Source: Hyposmocoma kahamanoa
Lineage: Eukaryota; Arthropoda; Insecta; Lepidoptera; Cosmopterigidae
Length of the DNA: 64,000 bases
Assembly (NCBI RefSeq): GCF_003589595.1
Contig: NW_020654748.1
Coordinates: 7,012,665-7,076,664 of the forward strand
Reading direction: 5' to 3'
The translations under genes and the position numbers were made by a program. Shown in pieces: positions 10,558 to 21,795 of the stretch (positions are counted from its first letter, which is position 1; every line of letters begins with the position of its first letter). Below the pieces are notes generated by a model. It did not search any database and was not told where the DNA came from. It was given only the letters and a program-made list of their open reading frames with translations.

Positions 10558-11428
10558 AGGCGCACTATAAGTTTCCGGAATGAATTAGAAAAATATACTA
10601 TAAATGGTCAGAAATGAATTTATTGTTTCTTAATATATTCTCCGTTAGCGTTAATGCACTTTTTCATACGAATGAACCAAAATTGAAAACATTTATGCCA
10701 CTCCTCCGTGACAATCTCTGAAACATATTTTTCATACTCTTCGACAGCCTCTTCAGGTGATGAAAATCGTTGACCGCGTAACTGGTTTTTGGAAATAAAT
10801 AAAAGTAACCAGGTCGGGACTGTACGCGGGAAGGCTCATAATGTCAACGTTGTTCACCTTCGAAAATTCATTTGTCTGTCTAGCATTGTGAGAACTGGCA
10901 TTATCGTGGTGCAAGATTATATGGCGTTTACGGTTATTTTTACGGAATTGGTCAATAATTTCCGGCAAACAAATGGTCGTGTACCAATCACTATTCACGG
11001 TACAACGATTATCCAAAGCAACAGTAGCCACGTGTCCAGTTTTATTAAAAAAGAAGCAATCATCCGCTTAGAGGCACTTTGCACGCGCGCCACTTTGGTT
11101 GGTTTCGGCTCATCTCGAAAGACCCATACGCTCGATTGCCGCTTTGTTTTGGGATCGTAACTATAAATCCATGTTTCGTCACCTGTTACTATGTCCCACA
11201 CCAAATTTGACGCCGCTTCGTTGAATCTGGTAAGCATGGCATTGCACCAAATGACGCGATCCGTTTCTTGAGCCTCAGTCAAATTGTGTTAAATCCATGG
11301 TGATGTAGACAATCAATTGATGAAACAAACTGTATTCTACAGCCAAACAGTTCCATTTTCAAATGTTGTAATAACTTTTTAAATATTGTTTATGTAAGTG
11401 GCCAGTTCCGGAAACTTATAGTGCGCCC
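10558..11428 (-). mobile_element. Internally deleted second mariner
   Basis: Inverted ends GGCGCACTATAAGTTTCCGGA lie at 10559-10579 and, reversed, at 11407-11427. The TA at 11429-11430 is intact; the left one has become TG. At about 870 bp the copy is far shorter than a full mariner of about 1.3 kb. The ends and the protein differ from the mariner at 1643-2920, so this is a different lineage. Confidence 0.85.
10753..11282 (-). pseudogene. Broken mariner transposase remnant
   Basis: Two overlapping frames carry the catalytic part of a mariner transposase. The first (11282-10995) has WDIVTGDETWIYSYD with the first catalytic aspartate. The second (11031-10753) has ILHHDNASSHNARQ with the second aspartate and then AYSPDL. 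The third aspartate, normally a few residues after YSPDL, is gone. The two parts are out of frame with each other near 10995-11031. The N-terminal DNA-binding region of roughly 110 residues is missing. Inactive without doubt, though its ends could still be mobilised by a relative. Confidence 0.85.
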
Positions 11429-13490
11429 TATGTACTAGCGTACTAGATGTCGTTAGTGCAAACCGAATAGTACCTACCTAATAATTATTTTATTAATTTA
11501 TTTATTGAGGCGTTGGTTAGAGAGCCATCACCTTAAACAACTAACAAATAATTAAGAAACTCAAAACTTAAACTAAAAATTAAAAATTGTAAGTACAAAA
11601 ACGAGCCAATTCTTTTTCCTGCCTAATAAACAAAAGAGTGTCACTAATTTTGAAAAAAAAAGGAGCGCATTCTTCATGATAGTGGCCAGTATTATATTAC
11701 TTCAGTTGCAAATACTCAAGAGATTATATGACTTGCCAGCCGCCCCTTGTACTCGTATATGTACAATATATTATTATGTCTTTGGAATCTTTTTCTTATT
11801 TACATATTTCAATAAAATAGATGGATGCTTTATATGAAAAAGACCTTTTTTATTGAATAAAAATCCGAAACCGATCACACAACACAGCTTCCCAAATGAC
11901 ACCCACGCTATTATGCCTGAAACGGCAGTCCTGTGTCCAGTTTATTTCCTTAAACGCCTTAAAAGTCAACAATTCCACACATATTCACTGAATATGCTAA
12001 CAATGACGGTCAAAGTGAGCAACCGAGCTACGTTTTTGCGAAATAAATGTAAATATTTGTTTGGGATTATACCAAATCAGTGTTGGCTTGCAAACATGAC
12101 GAGCCATCTGAATATTATGGGATAGATATAAAATGTTATGTTTAACCCAAACAACAGTAAACAACTTCCTTGACTTTTTTATACTTTGGACCTTGACCCG
12201 TCTTTCGTAATGGCATAAAGTTGAATTGAATCCTTAAATCGCACCTGTGGTGTACGAGTAAAAAGGCCACATTTACAAAATGACAACTTTTCCGGAGAGA
12301 GAGATTTACAAATTCTACGAACGAAATTTGTCGATAACTTTTTTATGCTTAAATAGGAAAGTGTATGAAATTTAATTCACATAATCGATGGCTTTCTAGA
12401 AGTGTGGTCTACTTCAAAAGCTTCTATTTCACAAGTGAGATGGTTTAAAAAAGTTGAGAAGCGTCTGCCGCTCAATGTTGACCAATCGTAGAGTATTCTA
12501 ATGTTGCTATGTGATTTTTCTATACCAATAAAAAATATGGAACTGCCAGTCACAGTAAAATTTAGTATTTTCTGAATAAATTTTAGTAATATTGGTAATA
12601 AGTCAACTAAGAGTCGATTTTGGATTGAGCTTTGTTTCTGAAAAGCAGCGATTGCATATATGTATATATATCACTGCAATTTGTTTTATGTAATTTGTAT
12701 TAATTTCACAACTTTCATTCGATAAAAGTACTTTTGACGTATAATCACATAATATGGTTTTATTATTATTTAGTTATCCATAAGTAAACAGATTTGCATA
12801 TCATGTAAAATTTTTGTTCGGAGCTCCAGTTTGCCAAACTGCAAATTCATAGCTGACACATTAACATTTTATAGATAATAAAACAAGGGAAACTGTCATC
12901 AAAACGCATCTACAACGCTTATATTATTGGACAAAGTGTATTAACAGTCAGTCAGGTCGCTTTAAAACATGGGTTTAGCGAGAGCGCTACCCTGATCTAC
13001 GTGAAGCGTCTCCGTAAAACGGAGTCATGCAGTTGTAGGTTTTAAAGCTTTTAAAGCAGTAATTAAAGTAACTAACTCAGACTTATATAAGGTCTCCTAA
13101 AACGACAATGTATAGTCAGGTGAGGTTAGAGAAACATTCTTTATTTTGAGTCGAAGGTTTACTCTAGGAAGAGCAAATATAAAGTCTTATAAGAATTATG
13201 AAGTACACTAAACTTGCGTTTGTTTTATAGGTATTAGCTTTACAGGCTTTAACAATTATTACGCTAAATTACATAATACAATGTATTTGCCGAAAACGTG
13301 CAAATTGTGCTTACGTTGCTCTTTCTCTAAAATATGAGGTAAGAGGAACAATAATTGTATTTCTTATAAAGGTAATGTATACATACCTCGTGTTCTGAAA
13401 ATTTCACAACGCAACCGTCAAATTTGTTTTTTCCGCCTTTTGGGTTTGAAACATCGTAGCGACATCTGCTTAAATTAATTTGTTTGTCTG
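11429..13490. other. Unassigned A+T-rich DNA
   Basis: No gene recognised. A short block around 12242-12330 (GGCCACATTTACAAAATG, then CTTTTCCGGAGAGAGAGATT) resembles 17088-17170 (GGCCCCATGTGCAAATTGAG, then CTTTTCAGGAGAGAGATT), a two-copy old repeat. The frame at 11853-12125 has no known motif. Confidence 0.4.
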
Positions 13491-13740
13491 TTTTTTTTTA
13501 TAAAACCAAGTGATGAGACGAACAAGTTGTGCGCCTGTTGGTGAGCGACACGCCTGCCCATAACAGTTGCAGTCACACTGAGACATAAGTTGACAAGTTC
13601 AATGAGCCTGTAATTTCACTAGCATCCTTATCCTTCCAAACCGGAACGCAGTAATGCTCGCATTACTGCTTGGCGGCAGAAATTGGTAAGGTGGCAGTAT
13701 TTCCCTGGACAAACTTTCACATGGAACTCTACTACTGCTA
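13491..13740 (-). mobile_element. Family B repeat copy
   Basis: Nearly complete on the minus strand, from the T-run at 13491 (poly(A) in element sense) to the GGAACTCTACTACTGC end. It has an internal deletion between the CACTGCAACTG and GTGACGG blocks. It abuts a short GCTAGCTACTGCTA tandem at 13731-13760. Confidence 0.8.
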
Positions 13741-14668
13741 GCTACTGCTAGCTAGCTACTGTTTTATCTACTGAGAGACTATAGTGCTAAACTCTTTAGA
13801 GTGAAGTGAAGGTTTTAAGTTTCTCTTTCCGCCATGTTCCTCTTACGCTGACCTGAGCCTACATCACCGGAATGACCTTTTGAAAAGCACGTGTATGGCC
13901 GTTGCCGTGCTATCGACACATCGGATGGATTTCTATATTTGTCACTCACCGGTCGTGCAGTATACTAATTACCGTATTTGCACTGGATGGGGGTTGGAGA
14001 CCGTATTTGTTCAAGCGAAAATAGCCTGTAGTTTGACGCAAACAGTAATTAACCAACATATTGTTGTGAAATTTATTTCTGACAATAGAAACAAAGGTGT
14101 TTGTTTTATTACGGATTTCGATGTTTATTATTGCATTGTTAAAAATATTATTGTTTAGAAAACATTTTGTGAAAATATCGCGTTATTACGCTTTCGCGAT
14201 TGATGCACGTTAGAAAAGAAACTATTCTTTATGATCAAAATTGCGTATATTTGTTCTTTCAGACATACCCAACGTTTTGGGATCTTTACAGATATTTAGT
14301 TGCGAAATAAGTGTCATTTCGAATTTTGTAAAAAGCTATAAAAAGTGAATTAAGCCGGAATTTTCACATGTACCACAAATACTAAATATTGTCGTAACTC
14401 AAAATTGTGGAATTGAGAAAACATGATTTGAAAGTTCAAAGAAAATGTCGAATGAAACCAATAAATTTATAATCTCGTTTATAAATGAATAATTAAATAT
14501 TATAAATAAATAAAATAACTTCATTTCAGACTTATGAAGGTGGTCCATACAAAAGCGTTAGTAAAACAAAATTTAAATCTTAAGGAATTAAGTGTTAGTA
14601 TATAATAAAAATCCTGATGAAAAAATAAACAAATAAATTCAGACACATTATCATTGAAATATTCATAC
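13741..14668. other. Unassigned A+T-rich DNA
   Basis: No gene or repeat family recognised beyond the short GCTAGCTA tandem at the left edge. The open frame at 13880-14158 has no known motif. Confidence 0.35.
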
Positions 14669-14747
14669 TGTAACGTGCAATGACGTCCACCGGGCGAACA
14701 TTGGGCTGGCCCATCGGCTCGTAAACACGCTCCGGATACGGTTGGAG
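14669..14747 (-). CDS. Candidate small internal exon (unidentified, Cys-containing)
   Basis: A 79 bp island, clearly richer in G+C than its surroundings, reads on the minus strand as PTVSGACLRADGPAQCSPG and then GRHCTL. It is bounded upstream by an acceptor-like AATTACAG and downstream by a donor-like GTATGA. Three cysteines and several glycines suggest a fragment of an extracellular protein, but I recognise no family. No partner exon was found. The alternative is a scrap of an unrecognised repeat. Confidence 0.3.
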
Positions 14748-15721
14748 CTGTAATTTTATGTATAAATAACAATAATCACATTATACGCAATAAAAACCAT
14801 TCAGCATTTTTTTAACTATGAAATCGTGATTTCTCAATTTATAGATTTCTGAGTTGCGACAATGTTTCCAGTCCAATAAGGTACCAAATGTTTTTTTACA
14901 ACAGCCATCAACTTATAGTGAAACAAATACCTAGTTTTCTCAGAAAACATGAATGCATAAAACACACGTCAATGTAATACAGTATGTGTGAAACAAGGCT
15001 GAGTTTGGCATACGTGCCGTTACAGCGTTTCCGATGTTTACTAACAACACACCGGCACGTTCTCGCACGCCTAACCTATGCCAATCCGCTGCATTATATT
15101 AAAACTAGTTTACTACACAATTTACTACTTTACTACACAATTTACTACTTTTTATATGCTTTTAATGTTTAAAAATAGAACTTGGACATTTATTTAGATA
15201 AGCTTAAGTTTTTTTAATATTTCTGTGTCGCTGTTGTGTATAAAACATATCCCTTAATCATAATCATATGCACAAACGTTTCTTAACTTCTAGCACCAAC
15301 GTAAATAAAAAATATATTGTACGACAAAACTGAAACTTCCCATGGACACTACCAAAGTTAGTTGAGCGTTCTAGTCAATCATACAAATACGATGCATACC
15401 GCGGTGTACAGATTAAATCGTTCTTCTTGTAATGACGTAAGATTAAGACGTGTAAAATGTTGCCAGGAAGCTTGGCATTTACAGGATATATCACGGAGAG
15501 TATGCGAGGGAATTGCACGATTTAATTCCGCCTTCCCTGTTCAAAAATGAAATGTCACAGGGATCATTTTATCTCTAGATGTGCTTGCGATATTCGTACT
15601 TTCTTGGGTTCGAATCGGACTTAGTGCACAAGCGACATCCGAAATGGGTCCGAGATTTCTAGATTTGTATAGTCTCGGATTTGGAACGAATACGAATCGG
15701 GTGCAGTGCGCAAACGCGCTA
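14748..15721. other. Unassigned DNA with a short tandem duplication
   Basis: No gene recognised. A 20 bp unit containing TTTACTACACAATTTACTAC is repeated twice at 15111-15150. The frames at 15362-15550 and 15541-15851 lack known motifs; the latter overlap family F. Confidence 0.35.
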
Positions 15722-16155
15722 AAATAAGGACAGACGCCCAATGGCGACTGACGGGGCAGCACGCTCGGCGTGTCGTTAAACAGCTGCCGCAATTTGCAAA
15801 TTCTGGGATAAATGTGAATTTAACAACTATAGGGCTTTGGTTGAAAACCAAAATTTTGCAGATTCTCTGTAGTACTTAAAGAGAAATATCTGCTTATAAA
15901 AAATATGTACAAAATTATATATTTTATTCTTAAATAATTGGTTTTAGATGTTTATTTCAGCTTGTATTCAAGATTTCATATGATCGGATAAAGTACATCC
16001 TATCGTGTAACAAATTAGAAACTTCTTTAAAAATTATCCTTAAGTTTATCGTATATTTTTTGTAAGACCGTTATTTAATAGTAAATACCCAAACCTTTTG
16101 ATTTAGCAAAATATTTTTTCCCGCTTCTCCTCCGGCAATTCGTCTTAAAGTTATA
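15722..16155 (+). repeat. Family F repeat copy 1
   Basis: Shares several ordered blocks with 41390-41730. They include AATGGCGACTGA(C/G)G, a region around AGATTTCATATGATCG, ACATCCTA(T/C)CGTGTAA, GTTATTTAATA(G/A)TAAATACC and TTTTTCCCGCTT(C/A)TCCTCCGG. No inverted ends or coding potential seen. The class is unknown. Confidence 0.65.
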
Positions 16156-16639
16156 ATGATTTTGGGGAAGTAACAATAAATTACTTACTTCATACATTTG
16201 TGAAAGTATTTCGTGTTTTTACTTCATCAGCACATTTCTAACCACATAAATCCCCCTTTTCCCTATTCCTCAATTCAAAGCCAATTCGATTAAATCCTAA
16301 ATGTAACCTGCTTTTCCATATCAATTTTGCACTCTTATGTTTTTGTTAACAGAAGCCGTCAAAAGCACTCGCCATTTTGTCGTAATCGCACGTTTCCTTA
16401 GCTAATCGCTTGATGGCTACGACGTAATGGACGTAAATATTTTAAAACAGTCGTTAAATCCTAAAACATGGTCCCATGAATATTTTTTCGAAATGTCGTT
16501 TTCGCTCTTTCAACACGAAACCGACGAATCAAACCGTTACATTATATACGTATTCTATAAAATGATTTTATAAAAATCGAAACGTGGGGGAATTTCGACT
16601 TTGGCGTACGCGCCTCAACCGTATCAAGAATTTTCTTAA

Positions 16640-16800
16640 AAAAGGTCCGGGCAAAAGTAACAAGAACAAATGAGAATGTCGGATAAGACTGATGTTAGTG
16701 ACAGAAGTGAAGGGTCTGCCAAAGTAGCAAGTCGGAGTCCATAATCTCTGTCCGTCCCAACAGGAGATAGACGCAATAGTATGTGTGTATGTATAAAACG
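16640..16800 (+). mobile_element. RTE-like 3' end remnant
   Basis: The string GTCTGCCAAAGTAGCAAGTC, then CATAATCTCTGTCCGTCCC and GGAGATAGACG, followed by a TATG-rich tail, resembles the 3' ends of lepidopteran RTE-type elements as I know them. Highly diverged, without an open frame. Confidence 0.45.
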
Positions 16801-16843
16801 TAATGAACATTGTTATAGAAAAAAGTAATAATTTTATTCCATA

Positions 16844-17024
16844 TCGAGTTCTTAGGTTTTCGCGATTGTTACACATAGGAATGAAACTATTTTTCCGGAT
16901 TTAAATCGCATATATATGGTCTCAATCAACCGTGACCATGGGACCTGTAAAGGGCCCGAAACGTCGGTTTGTTTGAAAAAACAAATATACGCGATTTAAA
17001 TCCGGAAACATAGTTTCATTTCCT
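16844..17024. repeat. Family C foldback copy
   Basis: The arms GGAATGAAACTATTTTTCCG (left) and its near complement ending ATAGTTTCATTTCCT (right) enclose the family C core ACCATGGGACCTGTAAAGGG and GAAACGTCGGTTTGTTTG. The left arm is preceded by TCGAGTTCTTAGGTTTTCGC, also seen at 44290 and 24330-24361. The palindromic layout is shared with the copy at 44290-44475. Confidence 0.7.
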
Positions 17025-17592
17025 AAATAATTTTATTTTCTTAATATAAATAACGCTTCCTGGTTCATATTATAGTATATTTCGGACCCCTGGTGGCAAT
17101 AAGGCCCCATGTGCAAATTGAGAACTTTTCAGGAGAGAGATTTAAAGAGTCTAGTGGGACATATAAATGATGAAAACAGTTGACGTTTACTATTACGCAC
17201 AAAACAGAGTCGACCCCGTGCTCCTTAGTATAGAGTCCATAATTTCCATTAACGTTCAGAGTTGAAGTTTATGTATGCCGAGAATGTCATGTCTGTAATT
17301 AGGGCATTAAGTTAGACACAGGCAGTCATTAATTTGTTTGACTTCGAAAAGGGTGTCACTACATTAATTGCACGAGTGTGTGTTCAGTCCTTGTGATTAC
17401 ATAGACTCCATCGCAACTTATCATTTGCTCTACAAAATATTTAAAAAAATCTGCAGCAAACGTAACAAATTTAGGTTTCACTAAAGCATTTTAACGACGC
17501 GACAAAAATGTCGTAAAATCATTTTATATGAGCTAAAATTTTGTTTCGGAAGCAAACGCAATCGTCACGTCTTCACGTTATAATGTATATTT
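17025..17592. other. Unassigned A+T-rich DNA
   Basis: No gene recognised. Holds the second copy (17088-17170) of the short repeat described at 12242-12330. Confidence 0.35.
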
Positions 17593-17820
17593 AGTAGCAG
17601 TAGAACTCCTTGTTCGTCCGAAGAAGTAGTGCCACCTTACCTGTTTCTATCACCAAGCAGTAATGTGAACACTACTGCTTTGCGGTTTCGAAAGGTAAGA
17701 GTGCTGGTGACATTACAGGCTCGGGGATTTGTTAACAAGTCTCAGGGTGACTGACTCAGTTCTTTGTGATTTAAAGGTTTGTCGACTACCACCAGGAGCA
17801 CGTCTTGTTCGTTCCGATTC
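17593..17820 (+). mobile_element. Family B repeat copy
   Basis: Has the 5' start (AGTAGCAGTAGAACTCCTTG) and most internal blocks in degraded form. The 3' end is replaced by a (TA)n tract. Confidence 0.75.
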
Positions 17821-17821
17821 G

Positions 17822-17824
<3 letters not shown>

Positions 17825-17869
<45 letters not shown>
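17825..17869. repeat. (TA)n microsatellite
   Basis: An uninterrupted run of about 22 TA units, immediately downstream of the family B copy, where other copies have their A-rich tail. Confidence 0.95.
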
Positions 17870-17872
<3 letters not shown>

Positions 17873-17888
17873 ATTCGTTTAATTTAAT

Positions 17889-18010
17889 TGCCTTCATGGC
17901 AACGGCTACCATGATAGTCTGCCACAGAGGTCCCGGGTGAGTTTGGGTGTAATTTTGTGCTATGAGTGGGAGTGTGTGTTTGTGTGTGTGTGTGCGTTAG
18001 TATTATTATT
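17889..18010 (+). mobile_element. Family T SINE, diverged copy
   Basis: TTGCCTTCATGGCAACGGCT and GAGTTTGGGTGTAATTTTGTG correspond to the head and body of the SINE at 4852-5072. The box A and B motifs are damaged. Ends in a (GT)n tract. Confidence 0.55.
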
Positions 18011-18519
18011 GTCATTTCCACACTCATTAATACATACACTTACGTACCTACCGACATTATGAACTGTCTTGAAGCACTAACGCATACGGTACAAAAGCCT
18101 GATCGTACATAACCGACTCCTCCTACGTAATCTAGCAGTAAAAATAGGTGATTTTTTTTATAAATCACTTTATTTTCATGAAGGTCTTTTATACTCCACA
18201 GTCAAATTACTAGGCATGAAAAATAATGAGTATGAATTTAATTTAATTGCAATACGTCAAGAATCGCAGGTCTTTGCGCCAATTTCAGTTCTTTTAATAC
18301 ATTAAAACGTTTTTCTGTAAGTTTGTGAACGGAAGGATCAATACTGGCTGACATCCTCAATGAGCAACCACAAAATAACCTTTGCAACTACATATAGATA
18401 TATTTACGAATGCAAAGAAGTTTATAAAAGTACTACTTAGGTTAAAAAAGCGGTAAAGTGGCGAGTTAATTTAATTTGCAAAGGATTTCCATTCGCGCTA
18501 AACCTTTAAAAAGGTTTTT
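18011..18519. other. Unassigned A+T-rich DNA
   Basis: No gene or repeat family recognised. Confidence 0.35.
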
Positions 18520-18795
18520 TAAACGACTTCAAAAATGGAGGCGGTTTTCTATTCGACTGTATTTTTTGTATGTGTTACGCCATTACTCCAGAATTTGTGA
18601 ACCGACTTCGATAATTCTTTTTTGTTGGAAAGAGGGTATCTCAGTGTTGGTTCATTTAAATTTGAAGCAAATATTCCACCTTTGAGGATGGCAAACTAGG
18701 AGATGAATCCGGTTTCGTGCACTTTCCGGTAGCCGATTTCAATAAGACTTGGCAAACAGAATTAATTCCACGAACTTTTGAGGTCGTTTTTTTTT
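18520..18795 (-). mobile_element. Family A repeat, compact copy
   Basis: Bounded by AAACGACTTCAAAAATGGAG on the left and CTTTTGAGGTCGTTTTTTTT on the right, the inverted ends of family A. At about 276 bp it shows the uninterrupted layout of the copy that the mariner split at 1602-3164. It keeps the stretch around TTTGCCAAGTCTTATTG (read on the minus strand), next to which the mariner landed in the other copy. Confidence 0.75.
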
Positions 18796-19009
18796 ATAAA
18801 CAAGTTATTTAAGACTCTTTAGACTTACCAATAAGTATTTTGTGTTTTATATTAAATAAATAATAAAAAGGAAAGAAAAAACTGTTTAAGTTTTCTTTTT
18901 TTTATTATAATGTTTGTTTAATGCATGTAATATATTTTTTATAATAGTAACAATCATATGTTCATACCTTGGTATTGTATATGTGATAGTATGAAATAAA
19001 TCATTTTAT
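18796..19009. other. Unassigned A+T-rich DNA
   Basis: Nothing recognised. Confidence 0.35.
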
Positions 19010-19058
19010 AGGAAATGAAACTATTTTTTCGCATTTAAGTCGCGTGTATTTGTTTTTG
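19010..19058 (+). repeat. Family C arm fragment
   Basis: GGAAATGAAACTATTTTTTC and GCATTTAAGTCGCGTGTATTTG form one arm of family C, directly joined to an RTE remnant. Confidence 0.6.
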
Positions 19059-19228
19059 ACTATGCTACATATATAGACATCATCACGCCTGTCTCTTCCA
19101 CAGAGTCTCTTCATATATGCCCGTTTATTCTTGGTACTTTTCACTCGGCCTTTTTTAAAAACGTCTCCATCTGATTGTACTAATGATATATATACGCCGT
19201 GGTCTATCTCTCCCACGCCTCGATACAT
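19059..19228 (-). pseudogene. RTE-like C-terminal remnant
   Basis: The minus-strand translation contains GDVFKKGRVKSTKNKRAYMK and RL, like the (V/I)LKKGQVKSTRNRRACMKRL stretch near the C-terminus of RTE polyproteins. It lies downstream of the part preserved at 5395-5820. No upstream domain remains. Confidence 0.65.
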
Positions 19229-19870
19229 ATTCGGTATCTACTAATAATATAACATCCCTCTCTATATCCTGGTCACTAGTTCGTCTTTCATACCACAACA
19301 CTCTCTTTCTTTCGTTTTACAGCATTCACTCTACTTTCGTTCTGTGCTAATATCTTAATAACAACTGGACAAAATAATGGAAAGAATATGTAAAGCAAAA
19401 TTTGATTGAAAATAATAACGGCACCAACAAATTGAATCACGCGTTCCTTTATATTTCATTCATTTTATTAGGTACGAAAATTTCCTTATAAATTGGATTT
19501 GGGGGAAAGATGTCATTGAATCTAAATCAGAATTGTGGGCAGTGTTAGAATATTAAATAAACATATATGTGAAAATGAAAGGAGTCGGGAATAAAAGATA
19601 TTGCAAAGTTTTGTATGTCATGATATGACAATAATAGTTACTTGTTATGCAAGGCTGCAAAGTTGTTGTTTGACTTGTATTGAAACCTGAGCAAGCGGAG
19701 AAGTCTTGGTTCAAATTTAGAACCCTGAACGTAGCGAGGGTTTCCAGCCACGAGACGCAAAACACCTTTGCTGCCGAGAGATACACACAACTTTTCACCT
19801 CACTATAGCTAGGAAAATGGTAGATAAAAAAACAGATAAACCATAACAAAATAATTTAATCAACAAAAGT
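19229..19870. other. Unassigned A+T-rich DNA
   Basis: No gene recognised. The minus-strand frame at 19553-19849 is hydrophobic and lacks a known motif. Confidence 0.35.
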
Positions 19871-19965
19871 GCCTCTGAGTGGCACTGCAACTGCTATGAA
19901 CAGGCGTGTCGCTTACCACCAGGCGCAGGATTTGTTCGTCCCGTCACTTAGTTTTATAAAAAAAA
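19871..19965 (+). mobile_element. Family B repeat, 3' end only
   Basis: From CTCTGAGTGGCACTGCAACT to TTTTATAAAAAAAA. Severely 5'-truncated, the usual result of incomplete reverse transcription. Confidence 0.8.
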
Positions 19966-20642
19966 GGTGATAATAAACATTGGCCAAATCGAGGGCGCAT
20001 CGTCGAAAATAAGAAATAACGACTATCAACACTTTAACGATATAAGTAGCTTCTCTAATGATACGACATAAACACTTGTCTGACAGACTTATTTATTGTA
20101 TTAAAAACTTGTCATACCAATCCCACACACGAAATTTTGTTTTGAATTATTGAAAATGATATATTTTTTTTGCAATGAAAAATGTGCTATTTTCTTCTAA
20201 AGTATAAAAAAATTGTGTAATTGATGTGTTATAGAGTCTAAGGATTGTCGACGTACAGCTATATCTTCATGCGTTCACGAAGGATGAAATAAGATATGAA
20301 AATCGTAGCTCTGGAAGGAACACAACACAATTTGATGTGGATGTATAAGCGTCTTCGTGAATAATAAAGCACATTACATTTTTTTACTTTTTATTTCATT
20401 TTTACAAGAATTTTTCTATGAACAAATACTTTATTATAATGAACTTGCTGATGCCCACAACCACTATTGTTCATCTTACCTTTTTGAGAAATGACTTTTT
20501 TGGAATTTTGGTCCATCTCGTACCTAATTACAACTACAGAAGTATAAATTATTTTCAATTGCATCAAAATCTTTTTAAATAAATAATGTGCTAAACAACA
20601 AACCAACTATTTGGTCTTAAAAGGGTATTCTCTACAGGTACT
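19966..20642. other. Unassigned A+T-rich DNA
   Basis: Nothing recognised. Confidence 0.35.
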
Positions 20643-20775
20643 ATGAGTACCAGAGCAACAGAAATCATTCCGGGATACTACCCAGTATATCCAGAGCTGG
20701 ATCAATTTAGAAAAGCTCATTTTCTAACTTAGTTCTACCGAGAAAGAACACGGGAGGTCCCGTTCAGCGCCCACA
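20643..20775 (-). mobile_element. Family G SINE-like copy 2
   Basis: GAGTACCAGAGCAACAGAA, then GGGATACTACCCAGTATATCC and TTAGTTCTACCGAGAAAGAAC follow the copy at 6250-6410. The B-box-like segment is mutated. Confidence 0.5.
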
Positions 20776-21795
20776 TTCCAAAAATGTATCATTTGCATTT
20801 CATAATTCATACATGGCTCATTTCTTTCTGGTGACACATATAACTTCAATAGCTAGCAGTATAAGAGAAGTAGTAAAGAAACAAGTAGTAAAGACAGTGC
20901 GTAGGCTAATTTTCTTTTTTTTTTTCGGATTATGAAAATTTTTAGGTCGTCATATTAAAGGATTTTAAGGATTGGCACATTACATGTTGAGCTAAGGCTC
21001 GTGTCAAACTCGTTACTCGTACGTGAAGAGGTAGATATGACGATTATTGGAGCACGTTTGCTTTAGAAAGCTGTGTAATATCATACGTCATATTAAGTAT
21101 GACGTATGATCCTGCAGCGCAAATGTCAAATGTGGCAGTTACATATGAAGGGACATCATATCATAAAAACTAACAAATTATGTTCTATGGCTTACAAAAA
21201 TTCGGATTTTTTTTAATTTCAATATAAACCTGTGAAAAGAATGTATTCAAAGTAATCGTAGAACATAAATTTTCTGGTTTGTGAAAAACATACTTGCGTA
21301 CAGAGACAGTAAGTGGGCAATAAATAAACTAGCCAAAAACTCCGTGGGGTTTTTAGTACAAGCTAACTATAAACAAAAATAGATCATTTTTTTAAATGTT
21401 ATATTGTTTACGGTCACTTAGCGCGCATTCCAAGAATAGGCGGGAAAGTTTGAAGTTTGTAAATACATGAAAACCACCCAGAACTAGTGAATCGTAACGG
21501 CACGTGTACACGCTAAGAAATTTGTCGTGTCGTGACGCTTAGAAATTTCTAAGCGTTATTCCAGAAAATCTGGGAGAATTTTATGGAAGTCACACCGGTA
21601 TGACACAGATGCAGGGTGCAGATGCAGATGCTCATTCTCCGTGCGAAACAATTACTGACAAATATGTAATACTCAACAAAATTAAAAAACTGCGTCAAAA
21701 CTACGTTTAGAACAGATGGAAATAATTAGGTACAACAACAGGGGTTGTTGTTGTGTACCATAACAATCGTCAATTTATTATTAATTAACAATTGA
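20776..21795. other. Unassigned DNA with two strong palindromes
   Basis: No gene recognised. A 13 bp stem with a 5 nt loop at 21080-21110 contains ATACGTCAT and its complement. A perfect 22 bp palindrome, ACGCTTAGAAATTTCTAAGC plus GT, lies at 21535-21556. A weaker hairpin of ACAACAACA and TGTTGTTGT lies near 21731-21753. Confidence 0.6.

Noticed and set aside
10789..11160. 123-residue plus-strand frame
   Set aside because: Antisense shadow of the mariner transposase remnant.
17825..17869. Long (TA)n run as a replication origin or regulatory site
   Set aside because: Ordinary microsatellite at a retroposon 3' end.
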